A stretch of DNA of 64,000 bases from an uncultured Bacteroides sp. (GTDB lineage Bacteria; Bacteroidota; Bacteroidia; Bacteroidales; Bacteroidaceae), in the NCBI GenBank assembly GCA_900544075.1, contig UQTJ01000017.1, positions 1 through 64,000 of the forward strand, read 5' to 3'. Each line of letters begins with the position of its first letter. Within the stretch, counting starts at the first letter, position 1. Shown in pieces: positions 44,814 to 54,512 of the stretch. The notes under the pieces are model-generated. The model was not told the origin of the DNA, made no database searches, and saw only the letters and a list, made by a program, of their open reading frames with translations. The translations under genes were made by a program, and so were the position numbers.

Positions 44814-45949
44814 AAATAATCTACTGCACCCACTCCACATATAATCCCGGAGGAATGGAGCGTGTTCTTTATAACAAAGTGAAATACCTTTCGGAGCAGA
44901 TGCACTGGGATGTCACTGTTGTTACTACAGACCAGCATGACAGACCATCGTTCTATCCTTTTCCTGAAAGTGTCAGGATGATTGATCTCGGTATTAATTA
45001 TTCGGAGGATAATGTAAAAGGGGCTTTCGGTAAGATATGCGGATATCTGAAAAAGAGAAAGAGACACAGGAGACTTCTTGAAGAATTACTGACAAAAGAA
45101 AAGGCTGATATAGTGGTTTCTCTCTATCCGTCGGAATCGTCGTTCATTCCGGATATAAAGGATGGTAGCAAGAAGGTTCTGGAAATTCATTACTGCAAGT
45201 TCTTCCGCTTGCAATATGGGAGGAAAGGGTTACTCGGAATGATTGACAGATGGCGTACATGGCAGGATGAAAGGATAGTGAGACGGTTTGACAAATTTGT
45301 GGTGCTGACAAATGAGGACAGGGGATACTGGGGAAACTTGCCGAATATATGTGTGATTCCGAATGCAGCTATGTTCGTGGCAGAGAGATATGCGAATATG
45401 TCAGCAAAAAGGGTAATTGCTGTAGGAAGGCTTGACTATCAGAAAGGGTTTGACCGTCTGATTAAAGCCTGGGAGATTGTACATAATTCCGGTAAATACA
45501 ATGATTGGAAACTTGATATTTTCGGACAGGGAGAATGGGAGGAAATGTTGCAGAGGATGATAAATGAAAAAGGATTGAACAGCAGTGCTTTTATAAATAA
45601 ACCGACAAAGAATATAGGCGAGGAATATGCAGATAGTGCAATGTTAGTGATGAGCTCAAACTATGAGGGATTCCCGATGGTGATGATAGAGGCGATGGCT
45701 TGCGGACTGCCGGTGGTGGCGTTCGACTTCAAATGTGGACCGAAGGATATTATCAGTGATGGGGAGAACGGATTGATAATACAAAATGGCGATATAATGG
45801 CTTTGGCTGAAGGAATGATGAAGCTTATGGGAAACACTCAGGACAGAAAAAGAATGTCGCAGAATGCGAGAAAAATAGTGGATACTTATTCTGAAAAGGT
45901 GGTTATGGACAAATGGATAGGTCTTTTTAATAATCTGACAGCGAAATGA
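44810..45949 (+). CDS. family 4 glycosyltransferase
   Basis: A 379-residue GT-B enzyme: KIIYCTHSTYNPGGMERVLYNKVKYLSEQM, RVIAVGRLDYQKGFDRLIKAWEIV, and SSNYEGFPMVMIEAMACGLPVVAFDFKCGPKDII with E-x7-E. It begins the less AT-rich half of the locus and overlaps the next gene by 4 nt. Specificity unknown; this block of GT4 enzymes may build the conserved part of the repeat unit. Confidence 0.92.
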   Translation: MKIIYCTHSTYNPGGMERVLYNKVKYLSEQMHWDVTVVTTDQHDRPSFYPFPESVRMIDLGINYSEDNVKGAFGKICGYLKKRKRHRRLLEELLTKEKADIVVSLYPSESSFIPDIKDGSKKVLEIHYCKFFRLQYGRKGLLGMIDRWRTWQDERIVRRFDKFVVLTNEDRGYWGNLPNICVIPNAAMFVAERYANMSAKRVIAVGRLDYQKGFDRLIKAWEIVHNSGKYNDWKLDIFGQGEWEEMLQRMINEKGLNSSAFINKPTKNIGEEYADSAMLVMSSNYEGFPMVMIEAMACGLPVVAFDFKCGPKDIISDGENGLIIQNGDIMALAEGMMKLMGNTQDRKRMSQNARKIVDTYSEKVVMDKWIGLFNNLTAK

Positions 45950-47181
45950 GGAAACTTTTACAGATAAATCCTGTGATAAGGATAAACACTTCCACAGGAC
46001 GCATAATGCAGGAGATAGGTGAACTTGCCATTCAGAACGGATGGGAAAGTTATGTGGCCTATAGCATGGAAAGGGATGGAATAAAGCCGTGCAGCTCGAG
46101 GATGATACCGATAGGCAGTTTTATGAGTACCGCATGGCATGGTATTGAAACAAGGTTAATGGACAGGCATGGTTTGGCTTCTGATGCTTCTACAAGGGAG
46201 TTCGTTGGAAGAATTGAGGAGTTGAGACCTGACATTATTCATATTCATAATATACACGGGTATTTCCTGAACTACAGAATATTGTTTGAATATCTGTCAA
46301 AATGTGATATACCGGTGGTGTGGACTGTACACGACTGCTGGCTATATACGGGACACTGTTATTATTATTCGTATGTGGGGTGTGACAAATGGCAGACTGG
46401 ATGTCATGACTGCCCGCAGAAAAAGGAGTTCCCGGCCAGTTTGCTGATGGACCGTTCAAGAAGAAATTATGAGGACAAGAAAGCGGCATTTACATCTGTT
46501 CCGTATGATAAGATGATATTTGTGCCTGTTTCGGAATGGATAGAGGGTGAAATGAGGAAATCTTTTCTGAAAGATTTTCGTTTCAGGGTTATACATAATG
46601 GGATAAACACCGATGTGTTCAATGTGTATGATGACGTTGATGTCCGTATGAAATATAATCTTCAGGACAAACATATATTCTTAGGGGTAGCGAGTATCTG
46701 GAGCCGTGAAAAAGGACTTGATGATTTTATAAAGATGGCGGGGATGTTGAGTGAGGATGAGGTTATTGTACTGGTAGGACTGAAGGAAAAGGAGAAAAAA
46801 AATCTGCCTGACGGTATAGTTGGCATTTCACGTACGGAGAATGTGAAACAACTGGCTGAACTCTATTCGGCTGCGGATGCCTTTCTGAATCCTACATGGC
46901 AGGATAACTATCCTACAGTTAATTTAGAGTCTATAGCTTGTGGTACTCCGGTGGTGACATATCGTACGGGGGGAAGTATAGAGGCTGTAACAGAAAAGAC
47001 CGGGCGAATTGTGGAACGTGGCGATGTGGTTGCAATGCTTGAAGCGGCAAGGAGCATAAAAGAAAGAGGAAAGGGCTTTTACACTAAAGTTTGCCGCGAG
47101 TTTGCTGAGCAAAACTTCAGAAAGGAAGACAGGTATATGGATTATATACGCTTGTATGATGAACTGACATTAAACAAATAA
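45946..47181 (+). CDS. family 4 glycosyltransferase, WcaC-like
   Basis: A 411-residue GT-B enzyme: LLQINPVIRINTSTGRIMQEIGELAIQNGW, PDIIHIHNIHGYFLNYRILFEYL, WTVHDCWLYTGHCYYYSYVGCDKWQTGCHDCPQ (the cysteine-rich insertion of colanic-acid WcaC-type transferases) and NPTWQDNYPTVNLESIACGTPVVTYRTGG. Function: sugar addition to the lipid-linked unit in the cytoplasm. Sits 9 nt before the next GT4. Confidence 0.9.
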   Translation: MRKLLQINPVIRINTSTGRIMQEIGELAIQNGWESYVAYSMERDGIKPCSSRMIPIGSFMSTAWHGIETRLMDRHGLASDASTREFVGRIEELRPDIIHIHNIHGYFLNYRILFEYLSKCDIPVVWTVHDCWLYTGHCYYYSYVGCDKWQTGCHDCPQKKEFPASLLMDRSRRNYEDKKAAFTSVPYDKMIFVPVSEWIEGEMRKSFLKDFRFRVIHNGINTDVFNVYDDVDVRMKYNLQDKHIFLGVASIWSREKGLDDFIKMAGMLSEDEVIVLVGLKEKEKKNLPDGIVGISRTENVKQLAELYSAADAFLNPTWQDNYPTVNLESIACGTPVVTYRTGGSIEAVTEKTGRIVERGDVVAMLEAARSIKERGKGFYTKVCREFAEQNFRKEDRYMDYIRLYDELTLNK

Positions 47182-47190
47182 TAGATAAGA

Positions 47191-48297
47191 ATGAAGATAC
47201 TTCAATTAGGGAAGTTCTATCCGATTGGCGGAGGTGTTGAGAAAGTTATGTACGACCTTATGACAGGCATATCAGAAAAAGGGGTGAATTGTGATATGAT
47301 GTGCGCGGCTACGGATAGGAAAGGGATGACAGTAAAGATAAATGAGCATGCAAATCTGATATGTACGCCGACATGGACAAAAAAGGCTGCTACAATGATT
47401 TCACCGGCAATGGTATGGAAATTAAGGAGGGTTTGCAGGAATTATGATATAATACATGTGCATCATCCTGACCCGATGGCATGTCTTGCTTTGTTATATT
47501 CCGGATATAAAGGAAAGGTGATATTGCACTGGCACAGTGATATACAGAAGCAGAAAATGCTGCTTAAACTGTACAAGCCTTTGCAGGACTGGCTGATAAA
47601 GCGTGCAGACTGTATTATAGGTACTACTCCTGTATATCTTAAGGAATCTCCTTTTTTGAGAGGGGTACAGGATAAGACAGTATGTCTGCCTATCGGTGTG
47701 GAACCGGTGAGGCGTGATTATGATAGGGAAGAGATTATAAGGAACAGATACGAGGGGAAAAAGATAGTCTTCTCATTAGGAAGATTAGTACATTATAAAG
47801 GATTCCGTTATTTGGTTGAGGCAGCAAAATATTTGGGTGATGAATATGTTGTTCTTATTGGGGGAACAGGGGTGCTGAAGGACGAACTGTCAGAGCAGAT
47901 AAAGAGTGAAGGACTTGCCGGCAAGGTGGAACTGCTGGGAAGGGTTTCCGATGAAGACCTGCCTGGATATTACGGGGCGTGCAGTGTGTTTTGTCTGAGC
48001 AGTGTGCAGAAAACAGAGGCATTCGGTATTGTGCAGATAGAGGCTATGTCATGTGGGAAACCGGTTGTCGCCACAAAGATTCCACAGTCGGGAGTGGCAT
48101 GGGTTAATGCAGATGGAGAATCGGGAATTAACGTGATGCCGGAGGATGCCAAAGGACTGGCTGAGGCTATAATGAAAATAACATCGGATAAGGGTGTATA
48201 TGCCGGATATTCCGAGAAGGCAGGTAGAAGATTCGTGGAATTTTTTACCAAAGAGCGAATGATAGAAAAATGTTTAAAGATATATGGATATGAGTGA
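47191..48297 (+). CDS. family 4 glycosyltransferase
   Basis: A 368-residue GT-B enzyme: KILQLGKFYPIGGGVEKVMYDLMTGI, DIIHVHHPDPMACLALLY, VILHWHSDIQKQKMLLKLYKPLQDWL, VFSLGRLVHYKGFRYLVEAAK and KTEAFGIVQIEAMSCGKPVVATKIPQSGVAWVN with E-x7-E. Its end overlaps the start of the phosphoglycosyl transferase by 14 nt, so the genes are translationally coupled. Confidence 0.92.
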   Translation: MKILQLGKFYPIGGGVEKVMYDLMTGISEKGVNCDMMCAATDRKGMTVKINEHANLICTPTWTKKAATMISPAMVWKLRRVCRNYDIIHVHHPDPMACLALLYSGYKGKVILHWHSDIQKQKMLLKLYKPLQDWLIKRADCIIGTTPVYLKESPFLRGVQDKTVCLPIGVEPVRRDYDREEIIRNRYEGKKIVFSLGRLVHYKGFRYLVEAAKYLGDEYVVLIGGTGVLKDELSEQIKSEGLAGKVELLGRVSDEDLPGYYGACSVFCLSSVQKTEAFGIVQIEAMSCGKPVVATKIPQSGVAWVNADGESGINVMPEDAKGLAEAIMKITSDKGVYAGYSEKAGRRFVEFFTKERMIEKCLKIYGYE

Positions 48298-48967
48298 AAC
48301 CAATGTTAAGATTTTAAGTTGTTCAGGACCGGTCAATGTGGTTAATAACAGGAAACTGGCCAGGAAAGATGCACTGTCAACTCAGGGACGTGTAATGAAA
48401 AGGGTGTTTGATTTTATTGCCAGCCTGATTGGGATTATAGTGTTTTCTCCTTTTATGGCAATTATTTATTTTTGTATAAAAAGGGAAGATGGAGGACCGG
48501 CTATTTTTAAGCAAGAGCGAATCGGTCATAATGGAAAGGCTTTTATGCTTTATAAATTCAGGTCAATGACTATGACTGCAGAAGCTGATGGAAAACCTGC
48601 TCTCTGTCAGAAAGAAGACAAGAGGCTTACAAAGATAGGAAAATTCCTTCGTGAACATCATTTGGACGAGCTGCCTCAGTTATGGAATGTACTGAAAGGT
48701 GAGATGAGTTTCGTAGGACCACGTCCGGAGAGAAAATATTTTGTGGACAAAATTATTTCTGTGAATCCGGACTATGAACTGTTGTATTGTTTGCGTCCGG
48801 GGTTATTCTCTCCGGCTACACTTTATAACGGATATACAGATACTATGGAGAAGATGTTGAGAAGACTTAATATGGATCTGGCATATATGGAGAAACATAC
48901 GTTATGGCTTGATACGAAAATAATATTCCTGACTGTTTATTCCATTTTGTCTGGGAAAAAGTTCTAA
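48284..48967 (+). CDS. initiating phosphoglycosyl transferase (undecaprenyl-phosphate sugar-1-phosphate transferase)
   Basis: A 227-residue monotopic PglC/bacterial-sugar-transferase protein: MKRVFDFIASLIGIIVFSPFMAIIY (re-entrant membrane helix), RIGHNGKAFMLYKFRSM, EHHLDELPQLWNVLKGEMSFVGPRPE with the catalytic Asp-Glu pair, and RPGLFSPATLYNG. The size (no N-terminal polytopic part) puts it with small PglC-like enzymes. It starts repeat-unit assembly on the inner-membrane face. The ATG at 48290 is an alternative start two codons later. Confidence 0.93.
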   Translation: MDMSETNVKILSCSGPVNVVNNRKLARKDALSTQGRVMKRVFDFIASLIGIIVFSPFMAIIYFCIKREDGGPAIFKQERIGHNGKAFMLYKFRSMTMTAEADGKPALCQKEDKRLTKIGKFLREHHLDELPQLWNVLKGEMSFVGPRPERKYFVDKIISVNPDYELLYCLRPGLFSPATLYNGYTDTMEKMLRRLNMDLAYMEKHTLWLDTKIIFLTVYSILSGKKF

Positions 48968-48986
48968 TTATTACTAAGAAATAGAG

Positions 48987-49253
48987 ATGAAGCAGAAAAA
49001 GGATTTGGTATTGAGGAAGATTGGAAAACAGTATATTATAGTTGACACTTGCAATGGAAAGACGGATATGTCCGATGTATATAGTATGAATGAACCGGCA
49101 GCCATGATATGGGAAAAGATGAGTGAGCGTGAATATTCTGTAAAGGAACTTGCAGAGTGGTTGTGCAGTGAATATGAAGTGGATATGGATGTGGCCGTAA
49201 AGGATGTAGAAACTCAAATTGATGAGTGGAAAAAATTCGGACTGGTAGAATAA
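48987..49253 (+). CDS. PqqD family peptide-binding protein
   Basis: An 88-residue protein with the PqqD winged-helix fold: IVDTCNGKTDMSDVYSMNEPAAMIWEKM, then EYSVKELAEWLCSEYEVDMDVAVKDVETQIDEWKKFGLVE. PqqD proteins bind leader peptides in RiPP pathways; a branch of them travels with HPr-kinase-related proteins and exopolysaccharide genes. Here it is directly followed, 6 nt later, by a nucleotidyltransferase and then an HprK-like protein, all within the capsule operon. Its peptide partner is unknown. Confidence 0.85.
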   Translation: MKQKKDLVLRKIGKQYIIVDTCNGKTDMSDVYSMNEPAAMIWEKMSEREYSVKELAEWLCSEYEVDMDVAVKDVETQIDEWKKFGLVE

Positions 49254-49259
49254 GGAATA

Positions 49260-50357
49260 ATGGCCGGACAATACATGGATAATGTGGTGAAAGCCTTTTT
49301 CATATTGTTGAGGGCTGGGCTTTGGGAGAGGAAACCGGATAGTTCTTCCGTATTTCCATTGACACGAAATGAATGGGAAGGTGTATTTGACATGGCGAGG
49401 AAACAGACTGTTACGGCATTAATATATCAGGGAGTATGCCTGTTGCCGGAAAGTGATTTTCCTCCACAGGATATATTGTTGAAATGGGTGTCAGCCGTCG
49501 ATGCAATCGAGAGGCTTAACAGGAAAATGAACAAGTCTTTGGAAGAACTTTACGGAATGTTTGTTCAGAATGGACTGCAGCCGGTATTGCAGAAAGGGCA
49601 GGGAGTAGCTTCATTTTATAAAAATCCATTGTCAAGAGAATGTGGAGATATAGACCTGTATTTTCCACAAAAGGGAGATGTACAGAAAGCCGTTGATTTT
49701 GTGCGTAAGAATGGAGGAAGAGTATCGCTGATGCCTGACAAGAGTTATAATTTCCGTTTCCGTAATACAGAAATTGAGATACATCCGTTTTTGATAGATA
49801 TATGTAATCCGTTTAAGGGTAGGTATATAAAGGAAATCGAGGAATCATCCGGATATGTAAAAATGTGTCTGAATGGAAGTAAAACAGAAATATCAGTTCC
49901 TACGCCGTTTGTAAATCTGTTGTTGCTTAATACTCATATATTGAAACATGCTTTGGGATGGGGAATCGGAATGAGGCAACTCTGTGATATGGCTATGGCA
50001 TGTTATAGCTTGAATGGTTCTTACAGCAAAGAGGATATGCAATATTATTGTAAGAAGTTCGGATTATGTAGATGGACACGATTACTTAACGCTTTTATGA
50101 CGGATTTTCTTGGGCTGGATGAGAAATACATGCTCACAGATAAAAGAGAAACGTCTGCTGAGATTCTGAAGGATATTATTCTTGAAGGTGGAAACTTCGG
50201 GATGGACAGGAGCGGCAGGAAGACGGAAGGAAAATCTAAGGTGATGAGAAAGCTTACTACCATGCGTTCATTCTGTGGTAATATAGTTTTTTCACTTAAA
50301 TATGCACCGGCAGAAGGTTTTTGGACATTTGCCGGTCTGTTAAAAGGACAATTCTGA
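49260..50357 (+). CDS. nucleotidyltransferase family protein (NTP_transf_5 type)
   Basis: A 365-residue protein of the uncharacterised nucleotidyltransferase group: LQPVLQKGQGVASFYKNPLSRECGDIDLYF has the KG block and metal-binding Asp130-x-Asp132 of the polymerase-beta-like fold; NFRFRNTEIEIHPFLID supplies the third acidic residue. The C-terminal part (LNTHILKHALGWGIGMRQLCDMAM) is typical of the family. Close relatives occur in lasso-peptide and exopolysaccharide clusters beside PqqD and HprK-like genes. The substrate is unknown: nucleotidylation of a peptide or sugar is only inferred. Confidence 0.82.
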   Translation: MAGQYMDNVVKAFFILLRAGLWERKPDSSSVFPLTRNEWEGVFDMARKQTVTALIYQGVCLLPESDFPPQDILLKWVSAVDAIERLNRKMNKSLEELYGMFVQNGLQPVLQKGQGVASFYKNPLSRECGDIDLYFPQKGDVQKAVDFVRKNGGRVSLMPDKSYNFRFRNTEIEIHPFLIDICNPFKGRYIKEIEESSGYVKMCLNGSKTEISVPTPFVNLLLLNTHILKHALGWGIGMRQLCDMAMACYSLNGSYSKEDMQYYCKKFGLCRWTRLLNAFMTDFLGLDEKYMLTDKRETSAEILKDIILEGGNFGMDRSGRKTEGKSKVMRKLTTMRSFCGNIVFSLKYAPAEGFWTFAGLLKGQF

Positions 50358-50359
50358 AT

Positions 50360-51247
50360 ATGGAAGATTATTATTTTAAAGTGGCAGGTTTCGTTTTCGG
50401 AATAACTGTTCCGGAAGGTACAGACATTGAAAAACTGCTTCCTTCGTTCAAACCGTTCCGATATTGTGATACATTGAAACATGAACCGTTGTTCATGTTT
50501 AACGTACATTACGGTGAATTCCCGAGGAAACAGGATACGGAATATGTGTTTATCGATGAGTCATTGAATGATATGGGTAGAGTAAGACTATATTCATTCA
50601 GTGGAGGGTATTATATAAGAATCAGTTTCAGAAATGATGAGATGGAACATTGTGCGGTTTCGGACAGAAGTTTCAAAAGAACTGATGCATATATAAACAA
50701 GGATGACAGGTATGCGGGTGATGTGGTCTGTTCATTGTTGCGTATGGTATATTCGCAGGCTATTATTCCTCATGGCGGGATTTCAGTTCATGCATCTTCG
50801 GTGATACTTGACGGAAAAGCGTATCTTTTTATGGGAAAAAGCGGAACGGGAAAGAGCACTCATTCGGCTTTGTGGATAAAGTCATTCCAGGGATGCGAGC
50901 TTATGAATGACGACAATCCTACCATACTGATAAACAATGATATTGTAATGGCAAGCGGAACCCCGTGGAGTGGAAAAACTCCTTGTTATAAAGATGTTAT
51001 GCTTCCGGTTGGAGGTATTGTAAGGTTAAAACAGGCTGGATTTAACATCTTTTCAACTTGTGACGGATTTCAGGCCTTTATTAATATGCTTTCAGGATGC
51101 TCAGTTATAAGAAAAGACGTAACTTTGCAGAATGAAATGCATCGGACTTTGGCTCTTGTGGCTGAACTTGTTACAGTTGGTGTGATGGAATGTCTGCCGG
51201 ATATGGATGCGGCCTTTGTTTGTAGAAATGGATTAGAAAAAAATTAA
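50360..51247 (+). CDS. HPr kinase/phosphorylase-related kinase
   Basis: 295 residues. The C-terminal half is HprK-like: HGGISVHASSVILDGKAYLFMGKSGTGKSTHSALW (P-loop at residues 159-167), CELMNDDNPTILI (acidic pair) and ASGTPWSGKTPCYKDVMLPVGGIVRL. The N-terminal ~130 residues are specific to this branch. Known relatives phosphorylate a serine in modified peptides (for example in the paeninodin lasso pathway). A longer frame starts at a TTG at 50321, overlapping the previous gene, but the ATG at 50360 is right after its stop. Part of the PqqD/NTase/kinase trio. Confidence 0.82.
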   Translation: MEDYYFKVAGFVFGITVPEGTDIEKLLPSFKPFRYCDTLKHEPLFMFNVHYGEFPRKQDTEYVFIDESLNDMGRVRLYSFSGGYYIRISFRNDEMEHCAVSDRSFKRTDAYINKDDRYAGDVVCSLLRMVYSQAIIPHGGISVHASSVILDGKAYLFMGKSGTGKSTHSALWIKSFQGCELMNDDNPTILINNDIVMASGTPWSGKTPCYKDVMLPVGGIVRLKQAGFNIFSTCDGFQAFINMLSGCSVIRKDVTLQNEMHRTLALVAELVTVGVMECLPDMDAAFVCRNGLEKN

Positions 51248-51261
51248 GTAAAAAAGTATAG

Positions 51262-52050
51262 ATGAATAAGAAAATTGTGTTTTTAGGCTTCATGGCCATT
51301 TGGCTGTTGGCTTCATGTGCTTCCCGTAAGGATTTTGTTTATCTGAATGATATGCAGATGGGAGAGAAGTACCCCATTGATATGAAGTATGAGGCGGAAG
51401 TTCATTGTGATGACCGTCTTAGTATTTCTGTGAGTTGTAAGAATCCTGAATTGGCAATTCCGTTTAATATTCAGGGAGGGAATTTCAGAGTAAATGCTGA
51501 CGGCAGTGTGAGTCCTTCTGAAGCTTCGGTCAACGAAAAGGGATATCGTGTTGATGCATTCGGAAACATTGATTTTCCTATATTGGGTAAGCTCCATGTA
51601 GATGGAATGAAAATCAGTGAGGTGAAAAAACTTATAGAAAATCGTATCAAGGAGGGGGAATATATCAAGGACCCGTTGGTAGCTGTAGAGTTTCTGAACT
51701 TTAAATATACAGTGCTTGGAGCAGTGGGTAGAAACGGTACATTTACCGTTAACGGTGACCGTATTACCATTCTGGAAGCAATAGCAAATGCCGGAGACCT
51801 GACAGCGAAAGCAAGGATTGACAGGGTAAAGGTGATACGTGAAGTGGGAAATGAAAAGCAGATGTTTATACACGACCTGAGAAGTACAGACATTTTCCAG
51901 TCGCCGTGTTTTTATTTGCAGCAGAATGATATAGTATATGTGGAACCTAAATACCGTAAGAAAGATGCCGAAGACAGAGGATGGCAGATTACAACTATGT
52001 TGATTTCACTTGCCAGTCTTGTAACTTCCATATTCTGGGTACTTAAATAA
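51262..52050 (+). CDS. wza: polysaccharide export lipoprotein (Wza/BexD-like)
   Basis: A 262-residue outer-membrane export protein. Lipobox LLASCASR with Cys19. The polysaccharide-export (PES) domain follows (CDDRLSISVSCKNPELAIPFN to FPILGKLHVDGMKISEVKKLIENRI), then one SLBB domain (YTVLGAVGRNGTFTVNGDRITILEAIANAGDLT). A C-terminal hydrophobic helix (ITTMLISLASLVTSIFWVL) spans the outer membrane as in Wza. Partner of the Wzc-like protein 18 nt downstream. Confidence 0.92.
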   Translation: MNKKIVFLGFMAIWLLASCASRKDFVYLNDMQMGEKYPIDMKYEAEVHCDDRLSISVSCKNPELAIPFNIQGGNFRVNADGSVSPSEASVNEKGYRVDAFGNIDFPILGKLHVDGMKISEVKKLIENRIKEGEYIKDPLVAVEFLNFKYTVLGAVGRNGTFTVNGDRITILEAIANAGDLTAKARIDRVKVIREVGNEKQMFIHDLRSTDIFQSPCFYLQQNDIVYVEPKYRKKDAEDRGWQITTMLISLASLVTSIFWVLK

Positions 52051-52068
52051 TAAATTATCGAAAAGAAA

Positions 52069-54402
52069 ATGCAAAACAATATTCAATCCAACAAAAACGA
52101 GCAGAGTATTAATCTGTTAGACTTGTTAATATACTTGGCCTCGAAATGGAAGTGGTTTGTACTGTCTGTACTGATTTTCGGAGGTATAGCATGGTATAAA
52201 TATGCTACTGCTCCATTGGTATATTTCGGCTCGGCAACAGTCATAATTAAGGACCCTTCCAGCAAGACGACAACAACAGGACTTGACCGTTTTGATAATT
52301 TCATCAACAAAGTGAATGTGGCAAATGAAATGCTTCAGTTCAATTCAAAAAAACTGATACGTGAAGTTGTAAGCAGGACACATGCCGATGTGAGCTATAA
52401 GATGGAAGACGGACTGAGGGATGTGGAACTTTATACAAAATCTCCTGTGTCGGTCAGTTTTGCAGATATGCTGCCGGAGCAGTATGTGGCATTTACAGTG
52501 ACACTCCTGAATAAGGATTCGGTATCTGTAACTGATTTTTCTGTAGCTGAAAATGGTGCAAGAAGGGTTGTGGAACTGAATGATACTCTCTTGCTGAATG
52601 AAGGTAAAGTGGTTATTTCTTCTACTAATTATATGACCAAGTCATGGATTGGGGTGCCTGTTACTGTGACAAAGCGACCTATGGATGTTGTGGTAGGTAC
52701 TTATAGAAATAGTATATCTGTGAAACAGGTAGAAGAAGAGTCCTCAATACTCACACTCGCACTTAAAGATAATTCATATGAGCGTGCTGAGGATATACTT
52801 AACATGCTGGTCAATGTATATAATGAAGAGGCTATAAGGGACAAGAACCAGGTGGCTGTAAATACAGCGAATTTCATTAATGAGCGTCTTATTATTATAA
52901 GTCAGGAATTGGGCGATGTGGAGTCTGACCTTGAATCGTTCAAGCGTGAAAACCAAATGGTGGATATTTCTTCTACGGCAAGTATGTACATGGGGGAATC
53001 GCAGAAATACAATTCTTCGGCTTTGGAACTTGAAACTCAGCTACGATTGGCGCAATATATTAAGGAATATCTTACTGATCCGAAAAAGGAGGCCGATCTG
53101 ATACCGTCAAATACCGGAATCAGTAATATGAACATCGAAAATCAGATAGGTATGTATAATGCAGCCAAGTTGAAACGAGACAGACTGATTTCTGACAGCA
53201 GCGACAAGAACCCTGTGGTGGAAGAACTGAATTCATCACTGCGCGCAATGAAACAGAGTATTATCCGTGCGGTCGATAATATGATAGTAAGTATCAACGT
53301 GAAGCGTAATGATGCACAGAACCGTGAGATGAGGGTACAGGAACGCTTGTCTGCTATGCCTACAAAAGAAAGACAGATGCTTTCAATAGAGCGTCAGCAG
53401 AAAATAAAGGAGTCTCTTTATCTGTTCCTGCTAAACAAACGTGAGGAAAATGCCTTGTCGCAGGCTATGGCCGATAACAATGCCAGGGTTATAGACAGTG
53501 CAGAGGCTACAAAATATCCGATATCGCCAAACAGAAACAAGATTCTTGCACTTGGTATATTGTTGGGATTGGCTTTACCAACCGTATCATTCCTTGTAAT
53601 AATGTTTATGGATACACGTATTCATAGCCGTAAGGATATATTGGGTGCTGTGAGTGTGCCTTTCCTTGGCGAAATTCCTCTTGACAAGAACTATAAATCA
53701 TCACGTAAAGGTGCGGCCAATGCATATGGATATGGTGATAATGTAGTGACTGAGGCATTCAGAATTCTACGGACAAACATGTCTTTTATGGCCAAGAAGG
53801 ACAGACCGTTGCAGGTTATAACATTTACATCATTCAATTCTGGTGCTGGTAAATCATTTGTAGCGTTTAATCTTGCAGACAGTCTGGCTTATACCAAGAA
53901 GAAAGTGATACTGATAGACCTTGATATAAGAAAAGGATCGCTCAGCCACAGAATGCATAAGCACGGCGTGGGAATGACGAACTATCTGGCAGACGAAACC
54001 ATAGCATTGGATGACATTATACACGATTGCGGTAAAGATTATGATTTCATAAATGCCGGGACTTCAGCACCTAATCCTGCCGAACTTCTTATGGACAGCC
54101 GTCTGGATAGTATGATGGAGGAGTTGCGTAAGCGTTATGACTACATAGTAGTGGATAATGTGCCGGTAGGCCTTGTAGCAGATGCCACTATTGCCAACCG
54201 TATAGCAGATATTACAATTTTCGTAGTCCGTGCCGGACGACTTGACAAACGTCAGTTGCCGGATATAGAGAAGCTGTATCAGGAGAAAGTTCTTAACAAC
54301 ATGGCCTTGATTCTTAATGGTGCAGACTTGGAACGCCATGGTTACGGATATGGAAGCTATGGTTACGGGTATGGATATGGTTATGGAAGTAATAATAAAT
54401 GA
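52069..54402 (+). CDS. wzc: chain-length regulator/tyrosine autokinase (Wzc-like BY-kinase)
   Basis: A 777-residue inner-membrane protein. Wzz domain with first membrane helix near residues 25-45, long coiled-coil periplasmic part with GNVR-like region, second helix near 485-510 (ILALGILLGLALPTVSFLVIMF), then the BY-kinase: Walker A SFNSGAGKS at residues 588-596, Walker A' VILIDLDIR near 620, Walker B YIVVDNVPVGLV near 695. The C terminus has a Tyr cluster (YGYGSYGYGYGYGYG), the usual autophosphorylation site. It controls polymer length and works with the Wza-like protein. Last clear capsule gene. Confidence 0.95.
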   Translation: MQNNIQSNKNEQSINLLDLLIYLASKWKWFVLSVLIFGGIAWYKYATAPLVYFGSATVIIKDPSSKTTTTGLDRFDNFINKVNVANEMLQFNSKKLIREVVSRTHADVSYKMEDGLRDVELYTKSPVSVSFADMLPEQYVAFTVTLLNKDSVSVTDFSVAENGARRVVELNDTLLLNEGKVVISSTNYMTKSWIGVPVTVTKRPMDVVVGTYRNSISVKQVEEESSILTLALKDNSYERAEDILNMLVNVYNEEAIRDKNQVAVNTANFINERLIIISQELGDVESDLESFKRENQMVDISSTASMYMGESQKYNSSALELETQLRLAQYIKEYLTDPKKEADLIPSNTGISNMNIENQIGMYNAAKLKRDRLISDSSDKNPVVEELNSSLRAMKQSIIRAVDNMIVSINVKRNDAQNREMRVQERLSAMPTKERQMLSIERQQKIKESLYLFLLNKREENALSQAMADNNARVIDSAEATKYPISPNRNKILALGILLGLALPTVSFLVIMFMDTRIHSRKDILGAVSVPFLGEIPLDKNYKSSRKGAANAYGYGDNVVTEAFRILRTNMSFMAKKDRPLQVITFTSFNSGAGKSFVAFNLADSLAYTKKKVILIDLDIRKGSLSHRMHKHGVGMTNYLADETIALDDIIHDCGKDYDFINAGTSAPNPAELLMDSRLDSMMEELRKRYDYIVVDNVPVGLVADATIANRIADITIFVVRAGRLDKRQLPDIEKLYQEKVLNNMALILNGADLERHGYGYGSYGYGYGYGYGSNNK

Positions 54403-54434
54403 GAGTATAATTTAAAGATTTAAAATATGGAAAA

Positions 54435-54491
54435 ATGAAAGGACAACTTAAAAAAATGAAATTACTAACGGAAAAACTAATTGTTAACTAA
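54435..54491 (+). CDS. possible 18-residue leader peptide
   Basis: A short open frame (MKGQLKKMKLLTEKLIVN) lies between wzc and the 62-residue peptide gene, basic and hydrophobic. There is no homology to judge from; it could be non-coding. Recorded because it sits immediately before the small acidic peptide gene. Confidence 0.2.
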   Translation: MKGQLKKMKLLTEKLIVN

Positions 54492-54512
54492 TAATTGAAA
54501 GTGAGGTATAAT

